Positions 25,068-34,845 of a DNA stretch of 64,000 bases are shown here, in pieces. The notes beneath the pieces are model-generated. The model saw only the letters and a list, made by a program, of their open reading frames with translations, did no database searches and was not told where the DNA came from. The stretch comes from an uncultured Planctomycetales bacterium. Its GTDB lineage: Bacteria > Planctomycetota > Planctomycetia > Pirellulales > Thermoguttaceae. The stretch's first letter is position 1; each line of letters begins with the position of its first letter. A program made the position numbers and the translations under genes. The stretch is taken from assembly GCA_937889015.1 (NCBI GenBank), contig CALARR010000032.1, positions 1 through 64,000 of the forward strand, given 5' to 3'.

Positions 25068-26687
25068 ATGAAAGCACCGTGTGCGCGTGGTGGTCGCGGT
25101 ACGGCCCGTGCTCCGGAACTCACGGATGGAGCGCGTTGGAACAGGGTTCGGCTGGGGACTCGGGTACTGCTCGGGCTGTGGGTCGGTCTCGGCATCTCCG
25201 CGCTGCTGGCTGAAGAACGCGGCAGCGGACTGTCGCACGCCTTGAATTCCATCGTGGTCCCCGACCTCTCGCGGCACGCGGACTATCTGGCCAGCGACGA
25301 CCTGGAAGGACGCGAAGCCGGCGCCAAGGGTGGACACCTGGCCGGCGACTACCTGGTCGCCGAACTCAAGCGACTGGGGTTCGCCGGCGCGGCTGAGGAC
25401 GGCGTCTACACCCAGTCGTTCCCCCCCAACTTCCGCAACGTGCTGGGACTGCTTGAAGGCCGCGATCCCAAGTTGAAACAACAAGTGGTCGTCCTGGCGG
25501 CGCACTACGATCACGTGGGCTACGGCAACCGCCGCAACAGCCTCGGTCCCATCGGCTACATCCATAATGGGGCCGACGACAACGCCAGCGGCACCTCCGG
25601 CGTGCTGGAAGTCGCCGAGGCCTTGACCCTCCTGCCCTCTCCTCCCAAACGATCCGTCCTCATCGCCTTCTGGGATGCCGAAGAGAAAGGCCTCTTGGGT
25701 TCAAAGCACTGGACCGCGCACCCCACCTTGCCCCTGCAACGCGTGGTCTTGGCCATCGACGTGGACATGATTGGCCGGCTGCGTCAAGACCGCATCCTGG
25801 TCTTCGGCAGCCGCGGCGGCTACGGCCTGCGCTCCTTCATCAGTCAGCAAAATCGCGAAACCGGATTGAGCCTGGAATTTTCCTGGCTCATGAAGGGCAA
25901 CGGCGATCACTTCAGCTTCTTTCAGCAGGAGATCCCTTCGCTGCTGTTCAGCACCGGCGAGCACGAAGACTATCACCGCCCCAGCGACAAGCCGCAACGC
26001 CTGGTGCACGACGGCATGCAGCGCGTGGCGCGCCTGCTCTTCCAAGTGCTCTACGAGGCGGCCGAACAGGATGCCACCTTCGCCTTCCGCCCCGCCGCAC
26101 GCAACGAGTCGCCCGAGGTGGAACGCGCCCTCTGGCAGCAGCAACCGCGTCTGGCCGACCGCCTGGGCGCCTCGGTCCAGGATGTGCGTTGGAGCGCCTC
26201 GCCCGTCGTCACGCAGGTCGTGCCCGGCTCGCCCGCCGACCGCGCCGGCCTGCGCCTGGGCGATCGGATTGGACAGTGGGCCGGACGGCCCATCCACCGC
26301 AGTAGCGAACTCGCCGGCCTCCTGCCCATGTCGGCGGCCAGCGTGCAGATGCACGTCTTCCGCTCCGGAATGGGCGAGGCCCTGCCCTTGCAGGTCGAAC
26401 TGGAAGGCAAACCCATGCGCCTGGGAATCACCTGGCGCAGCGACGATGCGGAACCGGGCAGCATTGTCCTGACCCACGTCGTCCCGGACTCGCCCGCGGC
26501 CCGCGCCGGACTGGCCATCGGCGATCGCGTGTTGCAGGTCGGCGGACAGCCTTTGAAGGATGACAAGGACTTTTCCACGCGCGTGCAGGCCTTGCCTGAC
26601 AGTGGCGAGTTGCTGATCGAACGGGGCGGAATCCTGCTCCGCCTGGTGGTGCCCTTCGACGCCGATCCCGCCCGGCAGGCCGCCTGA
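25068..26687 (+). CDS. M28-family zinc peptidase with two PDZ domains
   Basis: The protein has 539 residues from the ATG preceded by GGAGGGAAGG; earlier in-frame ATGs exist. A single N-terminal hydrophobic helix (VLLGLWVGLGISALL) exports or anchors it. The M28 di-zinc site is intact: AAHYDHVG (His), NGADDNASG (bridging Asp), FWDAEEKGLLG (catalytic Glu pair), IDVDMIG (Asp) and HEDYHRPSDK (His). Residues about 380-450 and 455-530 are PDZ-like (VTQVVPGSPADRAGLRLGDR; VVPDSPAARAGLAIGDRV). It is probably a periplasmic aminopeptidase. A CPBP protease gene follows after 18 bp, suggesting a proteolysis operon. Confidence 0.92.
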   Translation: MKAPCARGGRGTARAPELTDGARWNRVRLGTRVLLGLWVGLGISALLAEERGSGLSHALNSIVVPDLSRHADYLASDDLEGREAGAKGGHLAGDYLVAELKRLGFAGAAEDGVYTQSFPPNFRNVLGLLEGRDPKLKQQVVVLAAHYDHVGYGNRRNSLGPIGYIHNGADDNASGTSGVLEVAEALTLLPSPPKRSVLIAFWDAEEKGLLGSKHWTAHPTLPLQRVVLAIDVDMIGRLRQDRILVFGSRGGYGLRSFISQQNRETGLSLEFSWLMKGNGDHFSFFQQEIPSLLFSTGEHEDYHRPSDKPQRLVHDGMQRVARLLFQVLYEAAEQDATFAFRPAARNESPEVERALWQQQPRLADRLGASVQDVRWSASPVVTQVVPGSPADRAGLRLGDRIGQWAGRPIHRSSELAGLLPMSAASVQMHVFRSGMGEALPLQVELEGKPMRLGITWRSDDAEPGSIVLTHVVPDSPAARAGLAIGDRVLQVGGQPLKDDKDFSTRVQALPDSGELLIERGGILLRLVVPFDADPARQAA

Positions 26688-26705
26688 CCTCTCCCCGTAG
26701 CAGCA

Positions 26706-27491
26706 GTGCATGCAGTGCTAGCGTCCAATACCTCTTACTCCACCGATGCTCCTCCACCGGTCGCCGATGGGCTCGGCTACTGGACGGAATCGCGCCAACC
26801 CCTGGCGAGCCTGGTCTTCGTGGCCCCTGTGCTGTTGGTCTACGAGGCGGGCGTGGTCTTCTTCGGCCCCCAGGCGGTCCGCAATGGAGCCGACGCCTGG
26901 CTCCGCTGGCTGCTGGAGGCCTTGGGTTTCGGGCAGTACTTCCTGCTGCCCGTTCTGACGGTCTGCATCTTGCTGGGGTGGCACTATACGACCGGCCGCC
27001 CCTGGCGATTCCCCCAAGGCGTCTTCTGGGGGATGCTCGTCGAAAGCGTCGCCCTGGGCTTCTGCGTGCGCCTGATCCTGCAAATCCAGGGAATGCTGTT
27101 GCTGCAAATGTCCCGCGAAGGCCTGCCGCCCGCCTGCGATCTGGCCGCCCAGCTTCGCACGGCCGTGGGATTCCTGGGCGCAGGGATCTACGAAGAACTG
27201 CTCTTCCGCTTGATGCTCCTCTCGCTGGCGGTGCTGGCACTACGGTGGATCGCCGGCCCGCGCGTGTGGGTCCTGCCCCTGGCGATCGTGTTGACCAGTC
27301 TGCTCTTCTCAGCCGCCCATTATGTTGGGCCGCACGGAGAACCGCTCCTCTGGTCGCAGGGCCTGTTCTGGTTTCGGGCCCTGTTTCGTTTCATCGCGGG
27401 CGTGTTTTTCTCTGTGCTATTCTTGTGCCGCGGGTTCGGAATCGCGGTCGGCGCGCACGCTTTCTACGATCTCTTGGTCGGTCTGCTGTGA
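26706..27491 (+). CDS. CPBP-family intramembrane metalloprotease
   Basis: The protein has 261 residues with a GTG start. There are about six to seven hydrophobic helices. The CPBP (CAAX/Abi) signature is present: GIYEELLFRLML (Glu-Glu, near residue 160), LLFSAAHYVG (His) and AVGAHAFYDLL (His). These form the in-membrane active site. Members process prenylated or membrane peptides, and some give immunity to bacteriocins. It follows an M28 peptidase by 18 bp. The substrate is unknown. Confidence 0.88.
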   Translation: MHAVLASNTSYSTDAPPPVADGLGYWTESRQPLASLVFVAPVLLVYEAGVVFFGPQAVRNGADAWLRWLLEALGFGQYFLLPVLTVCILLGWHYTTGRPWRFPQGVFWGMLVESVALGFCVRLILQIQGMLLLQMSREGLPPACDLAAQLRTAVGFLGAGIYEELLFRLMLLSLAVLALRWIAGPRVWVLPLAIVLTSLLFSAAHYVGPHGEPLLWSQGLFWFRALFRFIAGVFFSVLFLCRGFGIAVGAHAFYDLLVGLL

Positions 27492-27595
27492 CCAAGCAAG
27501 CCGCGTGCCAGATGCGCCGCTAGCAACCGGCGTACCTTTGTCAAGATGAAAGCGCCTCGATTTGCACGCCTCCGCAGTGCCGAAAAAAAACACCC

Positions 27596-27625
27596 TTGGT
27601 GCCGACCGCCACCGAGGTTTATAAT
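27596..27625 (+). promoter_or_regulatory. Candidate promoter for the DUF2617 gene
   Basis: TTGGTG (27596-27601), an 18-bp spacer and a perfect TATAAT (27620-27625). It would give a leader of about 60 nt. Confidence 0.55.
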
Positions 27626-27694
27626 GACCCTCGCCGCACGTGATCAATAAACCCGTTCGGGTTCATTCGAGCCAGACTAGAAGGAATCGCCACC

Positions 27695-28234
27695 GTGATC
27701 TCCGTTCGACCCAAAATCGCGGAACTGGTGTTTCAGCTTTATGGCCGTCCCTTGCACCCCGAACTGTTCCACGTCTGCCAGTCGCAAACCGTGAAACGCG
27801 GAGACTACGAAGCGAAGATCGACATCACCTCCGCCGGCCACGTCGTCACCTGGCGGTACGCGGGCCTGACGCTCACTGAAGTCGCCACCTCGGCCCACCA
27901 CCCGCTGCCCGAACGACGACGGCTGATGTCCTACAAGCTCAAGGGACAGCGAAACGATCGTGTCGAGTGCCGCGGAGGCATCACCTACCAGATGAGCTTC
28001 CAACTCGAACCGGTCGACCCCGAAGTCTTCTGGACCTTCCAGCAGGAACTGGCCGACGATGGCCTGCGCCAAGGCATGCTGCACCGCTTCAATTCCAGCG
28101 GCCGCATGGCCCTGGGCGCCATCAGCTACATCAACTTCGAAACCCGCAACCGCAGCCTCCTGGTCCAGGCCTTCCACACCTTCCCCGACGACTACGCGAT
28201 CGTCAAAAGCCAGAGCCTGTTCCAGCTTCCCTGA
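27695..28234 (+). CDS. DUF2617-like protein
   Basis: The protein has 179 residues with a GTG start. It resembles the DUF2617 family: an N-terminal FQLYGRPLHPELF, a central beta-rich region with conserved GITYQMSFQLEPVDPEVF, and a C-terminal FHTFPDDYAIVKSQSLFQ. There is no signal or membrane segment, so it should be cytosolic. Function is unknown. It has its own promoter-like sequence and stands alone between the CPBP gene and a repeat hairpin. Confidence 0.65.
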   Translation: MISVRPKIAELVFQLYGRPLHPELFHVCQSQTVKRGDYEAKIDITSAGHVVTWRYAGLTLTEVATSAHHPLPERRRLMSYKLKGQRNDRVECRGGITYQMSFQLEPVDPEVFWTFQQELADDGLRQGMLHRFNSSGRMALGAISYINFETRNRSLLVQAFHTFPDDYAIVKSQSLFQLP

Positions 28235-28330
28235 TCCCCTCCTGGGACGGTCCCACCGCGTGCTGGACTCCGCCGCGTCGCTTCCTGACGGGCCTGGCAA
28301 GATTCGTTGGCAGAGGCCGTTGCCCCATCG

Positions 28331-28403
28331 GTCATCCTGAGCGCAGCGAAGGATCTCCGTGATCCCTACGACACAGGAGATTCTCCGCTGCACTCAGAAT
28401 GAC
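28331..28403. repeat. GTCATCCTGAGC-type inverted repeat
   Basis: The left arm GTCATCCTGAGCGCAGCGAA is answered by CGCTGCACTCAGAATGAC at the right, with the GGATCTCC/GGAGATTC pair inside; a few mismatches remain. This type of hairpin is found between genes in many bacteria. Confidence 0.7.
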
Positions 28404-28477
28404 TCGTCTTCGGCCCTGACAGGATTGCTTGCCACACGCCCTGCGTCTTCGCGCGTCTTGCACGCGATCGCTGTTCG

Positions 28478-29326
28478 TCACTGCCCGTTGCGCCCCATCT
28501 TCCGCGCCTTCTCCAAGATCGCCGGCCGGGCCCCTTCCATCATCTCGCGCACGTCCTCATAGCGGATCGTCCGCTGCTCGAACGTCCGCCGCTGAATCGC
28601 GCCCAGGAATCGCCCCTCGAACTCCCGCAGGTTCGAACCGTAGATGTGGTAGCTGTCGGCCATGTGGCAATAGCGGCCCAACTCCACTTCGCGCCCCGAC
28701 AGTTCCCGAATCCGCCGCACGATCTGCGCCTGCAGATTGACCAGGGCGAACATGTTCATGAAGGCCGCCTTGTACGCGTCGTTGGAGCGAAAGCGCACGT
28801 TCATGCTCAACACCGGCCGGCCGCCGTCTTCCGTGATCCGGCACCAGATGCTCTGCAAACAGGCGGGATCGTAACAGGAATTGTCCTCCCACACCTTCCA
28901 GGTGACGGCCTGCGCTCGCCGCGTGTAGGGCGTCTGCGCCAGGCAGCGGCAAACATGCTCGATCTGGTCCATGGCCGCCAGCCCCGGCGCCTGGTAGGCG
29001 AACAACCGCTGGTGATACGTGTATTCCCAGCGCGTGTCGCCAGGATCGGACGGATCGCGCACGCAATGGTCCTTGATCCCCTCGCAGACCTCCATCACGT
29101 ATTCCTGCAACTCCTCGAACCCGCCCGGAAAGTCGCGATGGATCATGGGCTCGGCCAGCGGCTCGCGCACCACCACGATCATCGTGGCGTCTTTGCTGGG
29201 CGGATCCTCCGGCTTGTCGTATTGAGTCTGCAGTTGGCAGCCCCGCTCAAACAAGGCCAGCAGCGAATTCTCCCAGGCCTGGGCAATGCCCTCGCCTTCC
29301 ACATTCAAAACCGGGATTCCGTTCAT
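28478..29326 (-). CDS. Thymidylate-synthase-superfamily enzyme, methanogen-type ThyA-like
   Basis: The protein has 282 residues. Aligning by motif to E. coli ThyA, the active site looks complete: phosphate-binding TRRA (Arg136-Arg137), catalytic Cys156 in DPACLQSI, FRSND (Arg180, Ser181, Asp183), Asn191 in AFMNMF (the uracil-versus-cytosine residue), and DSYHIYGSN (His227, Tyr229). RSNDA and YTYHQRL resemble methanogen-type ThyA more than the E. coli type. It probably makes dTMP or hydroxymethylates a pyrimidine nucleotide. Its ATG overlaps the stop of the upstream GH-like gene (TGATG), an odd partner for a nucleotide enzyme. Folate use and substrate are inferred. Confidence 0.75.
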   Translation of the reverse strand: MNGIPVLNVEGEGIAQAWENSLLALFERGCQLQTQYDKPEDPPSKDATMIVVVREPLAEPMIHRDFPGGFEELQEYVMEVCEGIKDHCVRDPSDPGDTRWEYTYHQRLFAYQAPGLAAMDQIEHVCRCLAQTPYTRRAQAVTWKVWEDNSCYDPACLQSIWCRITEDGGRPVLSMNVRFRSNDAYKAAFMNMFALVNLQAQIVRRIRELSGREVELGRYCHMADSYHIYGSNLREFEGRFLGAIQRRTFEQRTIRYEDVREMMEGARPAILEKARKMGRNGQ

Positions 29327-31572
29327 CAACGAACCTCCTCTGGGGTCAGAAATCGCACCGTCAGCTTGGGCCGGCCATAGGCGTCCGGGTCGGAAAGGTC
29401 GCGGTAGCGCCACTCCGTGAAAGGCGGCTCCAGACGCGGCAGTTCACCCTCCAGCCTCCCAGTCACATCCACGCCCTCCTCGGCAATGTCCGCACGCCGG
29501 CAATCAAAGCCCTTGTAGAAAACAGCCCCCTTGGACTGAAACCGGTAGAACAGCAATTGCATCTTGGCGTCCTGGCCCGCATCGGCCGGCACTTCGATCT
29601 CCTGCGAGACGGAAGCCTCCTCCGAGCCAAACTGCTTGACCAGGCAAGTCACGTCGCGCGTCTCCTGCTGCCTCCGTTTCGGACCCTTCCACACGAAATG
29701 CGCCTGCACCATGCTCTGGCCGCCGTCGCGCGCCCAGCCCGTGATCGTAATGCGATACTTCTGTCCAGGGGCCACCGGCACGGTCTTCGTCCGCTGCACA
29801 ACATAACCGGCCGTTGCCGGCGGCGGCCCCTCGGGCCCGGCCCCGAACTGCCGTTGCGACAGATCAAACGGCGGCAGGGCGAACAGGCGCGCCTTGAGCC
29901 CCGGACCGATCACCAAGCGCAGGCCCGGCCCCAACGTGTCGCGATACCGCGCCGTGCGCGTGGCGTTGCCCAACTCCGGACCGAACACCTCGGCCGTCGG
30001 CACCAGTTCCACGACCGACTCCATGGCCGGCCGGTCATAGAGCGGCTCGGCCCAGCCATCGCCCGAGCGCGCGATCGGCCGCGGCTCAAAACCGGCGATC
30101 GTGGCCGCCGGCTCGCTACAGCGCACGCTCACCGACGGCCCCTCGGCATACGTCAGCTCGGCTCCAAACGCGCCCCCGTCCGGAATCCTCGCCGGCAACG
30201 GCCCCACGTGTACCCACCAATCCGCCACGCACGTCCGTTGCGGCCCCAGGTCACCCAGCTTGATCGTGGGCGGCGTGCTGGGGCTGGGCAGAATCGTGAA
30301 CCCCTCCGGCACCGTCAGCGAGATGGCCAGGTTCCGCAACGTGGCCTGCTCCTCGCTCCGACCGTACCAGGACGCATCCCGCCGGTTGGTCACCTGCGCT
30401 ATCACGCGTATCGAATCCTTCTTCGGCGACTTGGAGAGGTCATAGACCAACCGCACGGCCGGCGCCAATGCCCGGTCCACGATCGCCTGGCCGATCTTCT
30501 GTTCCCAGGCGAAATGCCGCACGTGATCGGGCAGTGTCCAGAAAGACGATTCGTCCTGATACTCCAGCTCGTTCCGAGCGCGCGTCTTGCGCCCGTGCGT
30601 CGCATACAGAAACGAACCCACGTTGCCCGGCTGCTCCCAGCGCGCCATCTCCACCATTTGCCCAAAACGGCAGCCGCGCATCCCCGGCGGCATCGACATC
30701 TGGCTGAACAACAGGCACCGCCGCTGTTGGACCACCGTCTGCGTCTGGTTCTTCCAGATGGTCGGCGTGTTCGGATAGCCGAAGATACCGTCGCACACGC
30801 CCGGCTTGACAATCTCGGCGTATGAAATAGGCACGATCCGCAGATACGGGTCCTGATCCTTGAAGATCGGCAGATCCAGGTGATCGAGCGTGTACCAGGC
30901 CGTGGCCTGATAGTAGAACACGGGCCTTCCGCCGCTGGCCTCCTTCATCGCGCGGTGGATCTCCTCCAGCGCCTGGCAGTACTTGCGGCCCCACCACAGT
31001 CGATGCTCCCGGCTGGCCCAATTCAGCGGCTCGCCCAGCTCCGCCTCGATCTCCTTGCGGAAGCGCTTCATGTCCCAGGGCAAGTCGTCGCCCGGCTTCC
31101 ACTTGCCGCCGAACGGCGCGCTGCTGAAATGGCCGGGCAGTTCCTCCAGGAAGCACGAACCATACACGTTTTCCGGACGCGACACGCCTTGGCAAACCAA
31201 GCGCACTTGGCGCCGCGTCTCGGCCAGCACCTTCTCGCGCACCCCCGGCTTGTACCAATAGTGGAACAGCGTGGCCTGGTGCCGGTTCTGCTCGCAATCG
31301 CCGGCGCCCATGATCGGCCACACCCGGATCAGGAACTTGTGCTGGGGGTTGAGCCTGAGGATCTCGTTCAAGGCCTCGACCGTCTTCTCGTTGGCGCCCA
31401 CATTGCCGAAGCAGATCATGTGCCAATCGAAACGCGCCGCGTCCAGCCCTTCGCCGCCATACAGCCCCCAGCCCAGTTCCCAATATCGCGAAGCAGCGCC
31501 CGGCTCCCCGGCAGCCGGATCGGCCGCCACCCATAACACCCCAGCCAGACAGATTGCTTGGACCCATCGCAT
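29326..31572 (-). CDS. Exported TIM-barrel (GH-like) protein, function unknown
   Basis: The protein has about 748 residues from the ATG of MRWVQAICLAGVLWVAADPAAG, a clear signal peptide; an upstream ATG would add eight residues. The N-terminal half looks like a glycoside-hydrolase-type barrel ('YWELGWGLYGGEGLDAARFDWHM', 'HKFLIRVWPIMGAGDC', 'PVFYYQATAWYTLDHL'). The C-terminal half contains beta-sandwich domains (RVIAQVTNRRDASWYGR; VPVAPGQKYRITITGWARDGG) as in CBM-like modules. No catalytic pair is assigned. It is the second gene of a minus-strand operon and is translationally coupled to the ThyA-like gene. Confidence 0.72.
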   Translation of the reverse strand: MRWVQAICLAGVLWVAADPAAGEPGAASRYWELGWGLYGGEGLDAARFDWHMICFGNVGANEKTVEALNEILRLNPQHKFLIRVWPIMGAGDCEQNRHQATLFHYWYKPGVREKVLAETRRQVRLVCQGVSRPENVYGSCFLEELPGHFSSAPFGGKWKPGDDLPWDMKRFRKEIEAELGEPLNWASREHRLWWGRKYCQALEEIHRAMKEASGGRPVFYYQATAWYTLDHLDLPIFKDQDPYLRIVPISYAEIVKPGVCDGIFGYPNTPTIWKNQTQTVVQQRRCLLFSQMSMPPGMRGCRFGQMVEMARWEQPGNVGSFLYATHGRKTRARNELEYQDESSFWTLPDHVRHFAWEQKIGQAIVDRALAPAVRLVYDLSKSPKKDSIRVIAQVTNRRDASWYGRSEEQATLRNLAISLTVPEGFTILPSPSTPPTIKLGDLGPQRTCVADWWVHVGPLPARIPDGGAFGAELTYAEGPSVSVRCSEPAATIAGFEPRPIARSGDGWAEPLYDRPAMESVVELVPTAEVFGPELGNATRTARYRDTLGPGLRLVIGPGLKARLFALPPFDLSQRQFGAGPEGPPPATAGYVVQRTKTVPVAPGQKYRITITGWARDGGQSMVQAHFVWKGPKRRQQETRDVTCLVKQFGSEEASVSQEIEVPADAGQDAKMQLLFYRFQSKGAVFYKGFDCRRADIAEEGVDVTGRLEGELPRLEPPFTEWRYRDLSDPDAYGRPKLTVRFLTPEEVR

Positions 31573-31614
31573 GGCCGCACCTCCCTCGGAGAACATGCTT
31601 CGCGACAGCTCACA

Positions 31615-34600
31615 CTATTGGTCCGCATTGCCTGGGATCGTTCTGCGACTGCGGGTGCCGGATGTGCCATTATCGACTGTCCCGGCAGCCGTAAGCCGGA
31701 AAAGCTGCATCTCGCCAGCCAAGGCCGGATCGGCCTGGAACTCCACAACGCCCTGTCGTGCTTCGATCGTCCCCAACGAACGCGGCTCGCGGTGCAGCTT
31801 TTCCACCAGCCAGCGACTCTGCTCTCCAACCCGCACCGCCACCTGGGTGGCCGTGACCGGCCAGCGGCGCGCCACTTCAGTGTCAAACCAGATGTTCTCG
31901 TACTCGCCCGGCCAGCGGCGGAACAGGGCCACATACCGCCGGCCGTGCTGCCGATCCTGCTTCACCAGGCACTCGAACCCCGGCTGCAGGGCTCGAACCT
32001 GCCGCTCGATCCCCGCCCACGTCAGCACTTCCTCCAACGCCTCGGCTCCAAAGGCCTTGCCGCCGCGATAGGCCGCCCCCGGCGCCGGCGGTTCCTGATC
32101 GGCCGCCAACTTGCGCACGTGGCCGTCGCCGGCCAGGGCCTTGGACAACACGTCCCGTTCGTCGGGCCGCTCGGCGCACAACCGGCCCGCGTCGCCTACC
32201 AGCAACAGCTTGCCGCCGCGGCGCGCATGTTCCACCAGCCGCTCGATCGCGCGCTGGCTCATCACCTCGCCCACCGCCACCACCAGCTTGAACCGCTTCA
32301 GATCGACCCACTCGCAGTACTCATCGGCGAAGTGGGCCGGAAGCTGGTGATAGGCGAACAGCCCGGTGAATACGTCCACGCCCGAAATATTGGCGTAGAA
32401 CCCCAGCCGGCCATCGCTCAACAATCCGTCGGCCCGGCTGCCGAAAACCAGAACCTGCGGAGCCAGCCCTTCGGCCGCGACCCATTCCTGTTGCGCGGGC
32501 ATCGACTTCTGCACGAACCGCAGCACGTCGGGCAGGGCCGCGAAACGCTTGTCCTCCGCGCGGTGAATGTTCCAGCGATACAGCCAGTACCAGCCGCGAT
32601 CAAAACACGAACCGTAGAACAGGGTCGAATCGGCCATGGCCGTGCTGGGCGGAGTGAACTGGTGCCCTTCGTTCGTATAAGGCACCCCCGCCTGCAGGCA
32701 CATGCTCTCCACCGCGCGCTGAAAATAAAACGGCCCCCCCTCGTCGTGAAACTCCGCCCCGTCGGCCAGCAGCGGGATCGCCGCCTCGCAGGCCGTGGGC
32801 CGCGGCCCGCGATAGATGTGCACCTGGCGTTGCCCGTCCACCGCCCGAATGCTCCCCAACACCTCGCGCACCGCTTCGCAGTAGGCGTGGATGCGGAAAT
32901 CCATGAAACGCCGCCAGCCGGCCGACAAGTCCGGACCAAACCGCGCAATCCCGCAGCCGGGCAGCAGGAACAGCCGGGCCGGCTCTTGCGCCGGCAACCC
33001 CTGCTCCGCGAGCCAGGCGGCGAACGCCGTGCGCGCCGCCGCCGAATAGTCGGCGCGCACGAACTCCGGCTGATTGTCGTCCCGATAGATCAGCGACTTG
33101 GTGCGATAGCCGATCACGTTGGCATCGTCCAGGAACCGCGCACTGATCGCCTGCAGCCAACGGCGGTGACCGGCCCGACGCGCCGTATCCCAAAACGACA
33201 GGGTGCAAATCCCGTCATCGCCGCTGATACGGCCGAACTGGTCCAGCATCGGCTGCGCCTCCAGCCAACGCGGATAGTCCAGCCCATCGCCCCACAGCGC
33301 CGGCGTCAAGAAGAATTGCATTCCCAGCTTTTCGGCCACGCGCACGCGCCGCTCAATCTCGTCCCAGCGATACACGCCCGGCAGCGGCTCGACTTCGCCC
33401 CATCCCGTGTAGAACGAAACGTACTTGAACCCGTACCCTGCCGCTTCGCGAAGCCAGGTGTCAAACTCGCCCAACCCCTGCGGCGTCCATGCGTCGCGCT
33501 GGTGCGCCGGGCTCATCAACGAGCCGAAGTGCTCGGCCACGGCAACCGCCTTCCGCGACAGAAGCAACTCATCGCGAGTCGGAATGCCGTCGGGCACGCG
33601 CCGCCCGTCGGGCAGCGGCCGGCTGGCGACCCCGAAGTGCAGTTCAGCGCGGTCCACGACCCGCGCCCCGCGCCGCATCTCCGCCACCGCCATGTAGTCG
33701 GTCCCTTCGCGCAGCCCGCTACATGCCACTTCGATCGTCTCCGCCGAAGCGCGTGTCTCTTCGTGGATCCGCTGGCCTCGCCAGTCGACGATCTGCACCC
33801 TGCACGACGCTCCCTTGCTGGCCGCCAACTCGGCCGCTGTGCGCAAAACCAACTGCGCGGCCTGCGTTTCGCTCGGGAACACGTGGTCCGCTCGCCCCGT
33901 CTCCCAATGAAACGGCGTGGCCACCGCGGCCCTCTCCTGCTTGGGCCCCGCCGCCACCCATAACGGCATCTTCTGCAGCGTGAAGGGCCCTGCATCCATC
34001 CGCGCGCGCGTGGTGATCCAATACCGCCCCGACGGCAACTCGGGCAATTCGATCCGCTGCGTCAGAATCGCCGCCGGGTCGTCCCGGTCCAGCACGGCAG
34101 ACTCCTCGGCACGCCACACGACCGCCCCCTGGTAACCCCGCGCGATCTCCACCGACCAACGCAGCGCGCCCTTGCCCCGCGTCAGGTCGTCCAAGAACAG
34201 CCAGGGACGCGTGTTCCATCCCCAGCGCCAGCGCCCCTCCAAGTACCAGTTGGATTGCGCCGCAAAACCATCGACCGTGCACGCATCCCACGCCGCCAGG
34301 CACAACCGGCCGCGCCCCGCCTCGATCGCCGCGGCGTCCCCGTGGGCCTCGTTGTCCCGCCGCTGCCTGGCCGGAACGATCTTCAACCCGGCCAGACTCC
34401 ACGGCCGCGGCCAAATACCCTTCTGCGCCGTCTGGCGATGCTCGGCCAGCACGCGCTGCTCCCAATCCGCCGGCACCGCCAGATTCACCGACTCCACCTG
34501 ACGCCACACGGACCAGTCGGCCATCTGATAGCGCCGCAGGGCCGGAAACAACGGCCGGCTGCTGAACGTGCGAACCTCGTGCTCCCGGCCCGACCCGTCC

Positions 34601-34845
34601 CGCACCAACAGCACCAGCTCAAAATCCCCGCTCAACCGCGCGCACCACAGCCGGATCCGCGTCACGCCCTCGGGCAAGGCCGCCGGTTGCGGCGCGCGCA
34701 ACGTGAGCGCCTCGTGCTTGGGCGCGTCGTAGTCCACCGACACAACCTCGGCCACCCCTTCCACACGCCCCGGCCCCTCGCAGGTCCAGGAGCGAAAATC
34801 GGCGGCCGCAACACACAGCACCAGCAAAGCGGAGGTCAACGTCAT
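31615..34845 (-). CDS. Large exported beta-galactosidase-like (GH42-type barrel) protein
   Basis: The protein has about 1076 residues from the ATG of MTLTSALLVLCVAAADFRSW, which begins a signal peptide; an upstream start would add 42 residues without coding character. Residues about 430-760 resemble a GH42-like barrel: 'LGEFDTWLREAAGYGFKYVSFYTGWGEVEPLPGVYRWDEIE', 'FFLTPALWGDGLDYPRWL' and 'DGAEFHDEGGPFYF', with candidate acids in GWGEVEP and FHDEGG. A trimerisation-like Rossmann domain follows ('LVVAVGEVMSQRAIERLVEHARRGGKLLLVGDAG'). The last roughly 12 codons match a sequence also present at 55422. It is the first gene of a three-gene operon. Confidence 0.75.
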   Translation of the reverse strand: MTLTSALLVLCVAAADFRSWTCEGPGRVEGVAEVVSVDYDAPKHEALTLRAPQPAALPEGVTRIRLWCARLSGDFELVLLVRDGSGREHEVRTFSSRPLFPALRRYQMADWSVWRQVESVNLAVPADWEQRVLAEHRQTAQKGIWPRPWSLAGLKIVPARQRRDNEAHGDAAAIEAGRGRLCLAAWDACTVDGFAAQSNWYLEGRWRWGWNTRPWLFLDDLTRGKGALRWSVEIARGYQGAVVWRAEESAVLDRDDPAAILTQRIELPELPSGRYWITTRARMDAGPFTLQKMPLWVAAGPKQERAAVATPFHWETGRADHVFPSETQAAQLVLRTAAELAASKGASCRVQIVDWRGQRIHEETRASAETIEVACSGLREGTDYMAVAEMRRGARVVDRAELHFGVASRPLPDGRRVPDGIPTRDELLLSRKAVAVAEHFGSLMSPAHQRDAWTPQGLGEFDTWLREAAGYGFKYVSFYTGWGEVEPLPGVYRWDEIERRVRVAEKLGMQFFLTPALWGDGLDYPRWLEAQPMLDQFGRISGDDGICTLSFWDTARRAGHRRWLQAISARFLDDANVIGYRTKSLIYRDDNQPEFVRADYSAAARTAFAAWLAEQGLPAQEPARLFLLPGCGIARFGPDLSAGWRRFMDFRIHAYCEAVREVLGSIRAVDGQRQVHIYRGPRPTACEAAIPLLADGAEFHDEGGPFYFQRAVESMCLQAGVPYTNEGHQFTPPSTAMADSTLFYGSCFDRGWYWLYRWNIHRAEDKRFAALPDVLRFVQKSMPAQQEWVAAEGLAPQVLVFGSRADGLLSDGRLGFYANISGVDVFTGLFAYHQLPAHFADEYCEWVDLKRFKLVVAVGEVMSQRAIERLVEHARRGGKLLLVGDAGRLCAERPDERDVLSKALAGDGHVRKLAADQEPPAPGAAYRGGKAFGAEALEEVLTWAGIERQVRALQPGFECLVKQDRQHGRRYVALFRRWPGEYENIWFDTEVARRWPVTATQVAVRVGEQSRWLVEKLHREPRSLGTIEARQGVVEFQADPALAGEMQLFRLTAAGTVDNGTSGTRSRRTIPGNADQ

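Noticed and set aside
31558..33963. 801-codon plus frame opposite the large GH-like gene
   Set aside because: His/Arg/Pro-rich shadow without motifs; coding evidence is on the minus strand.
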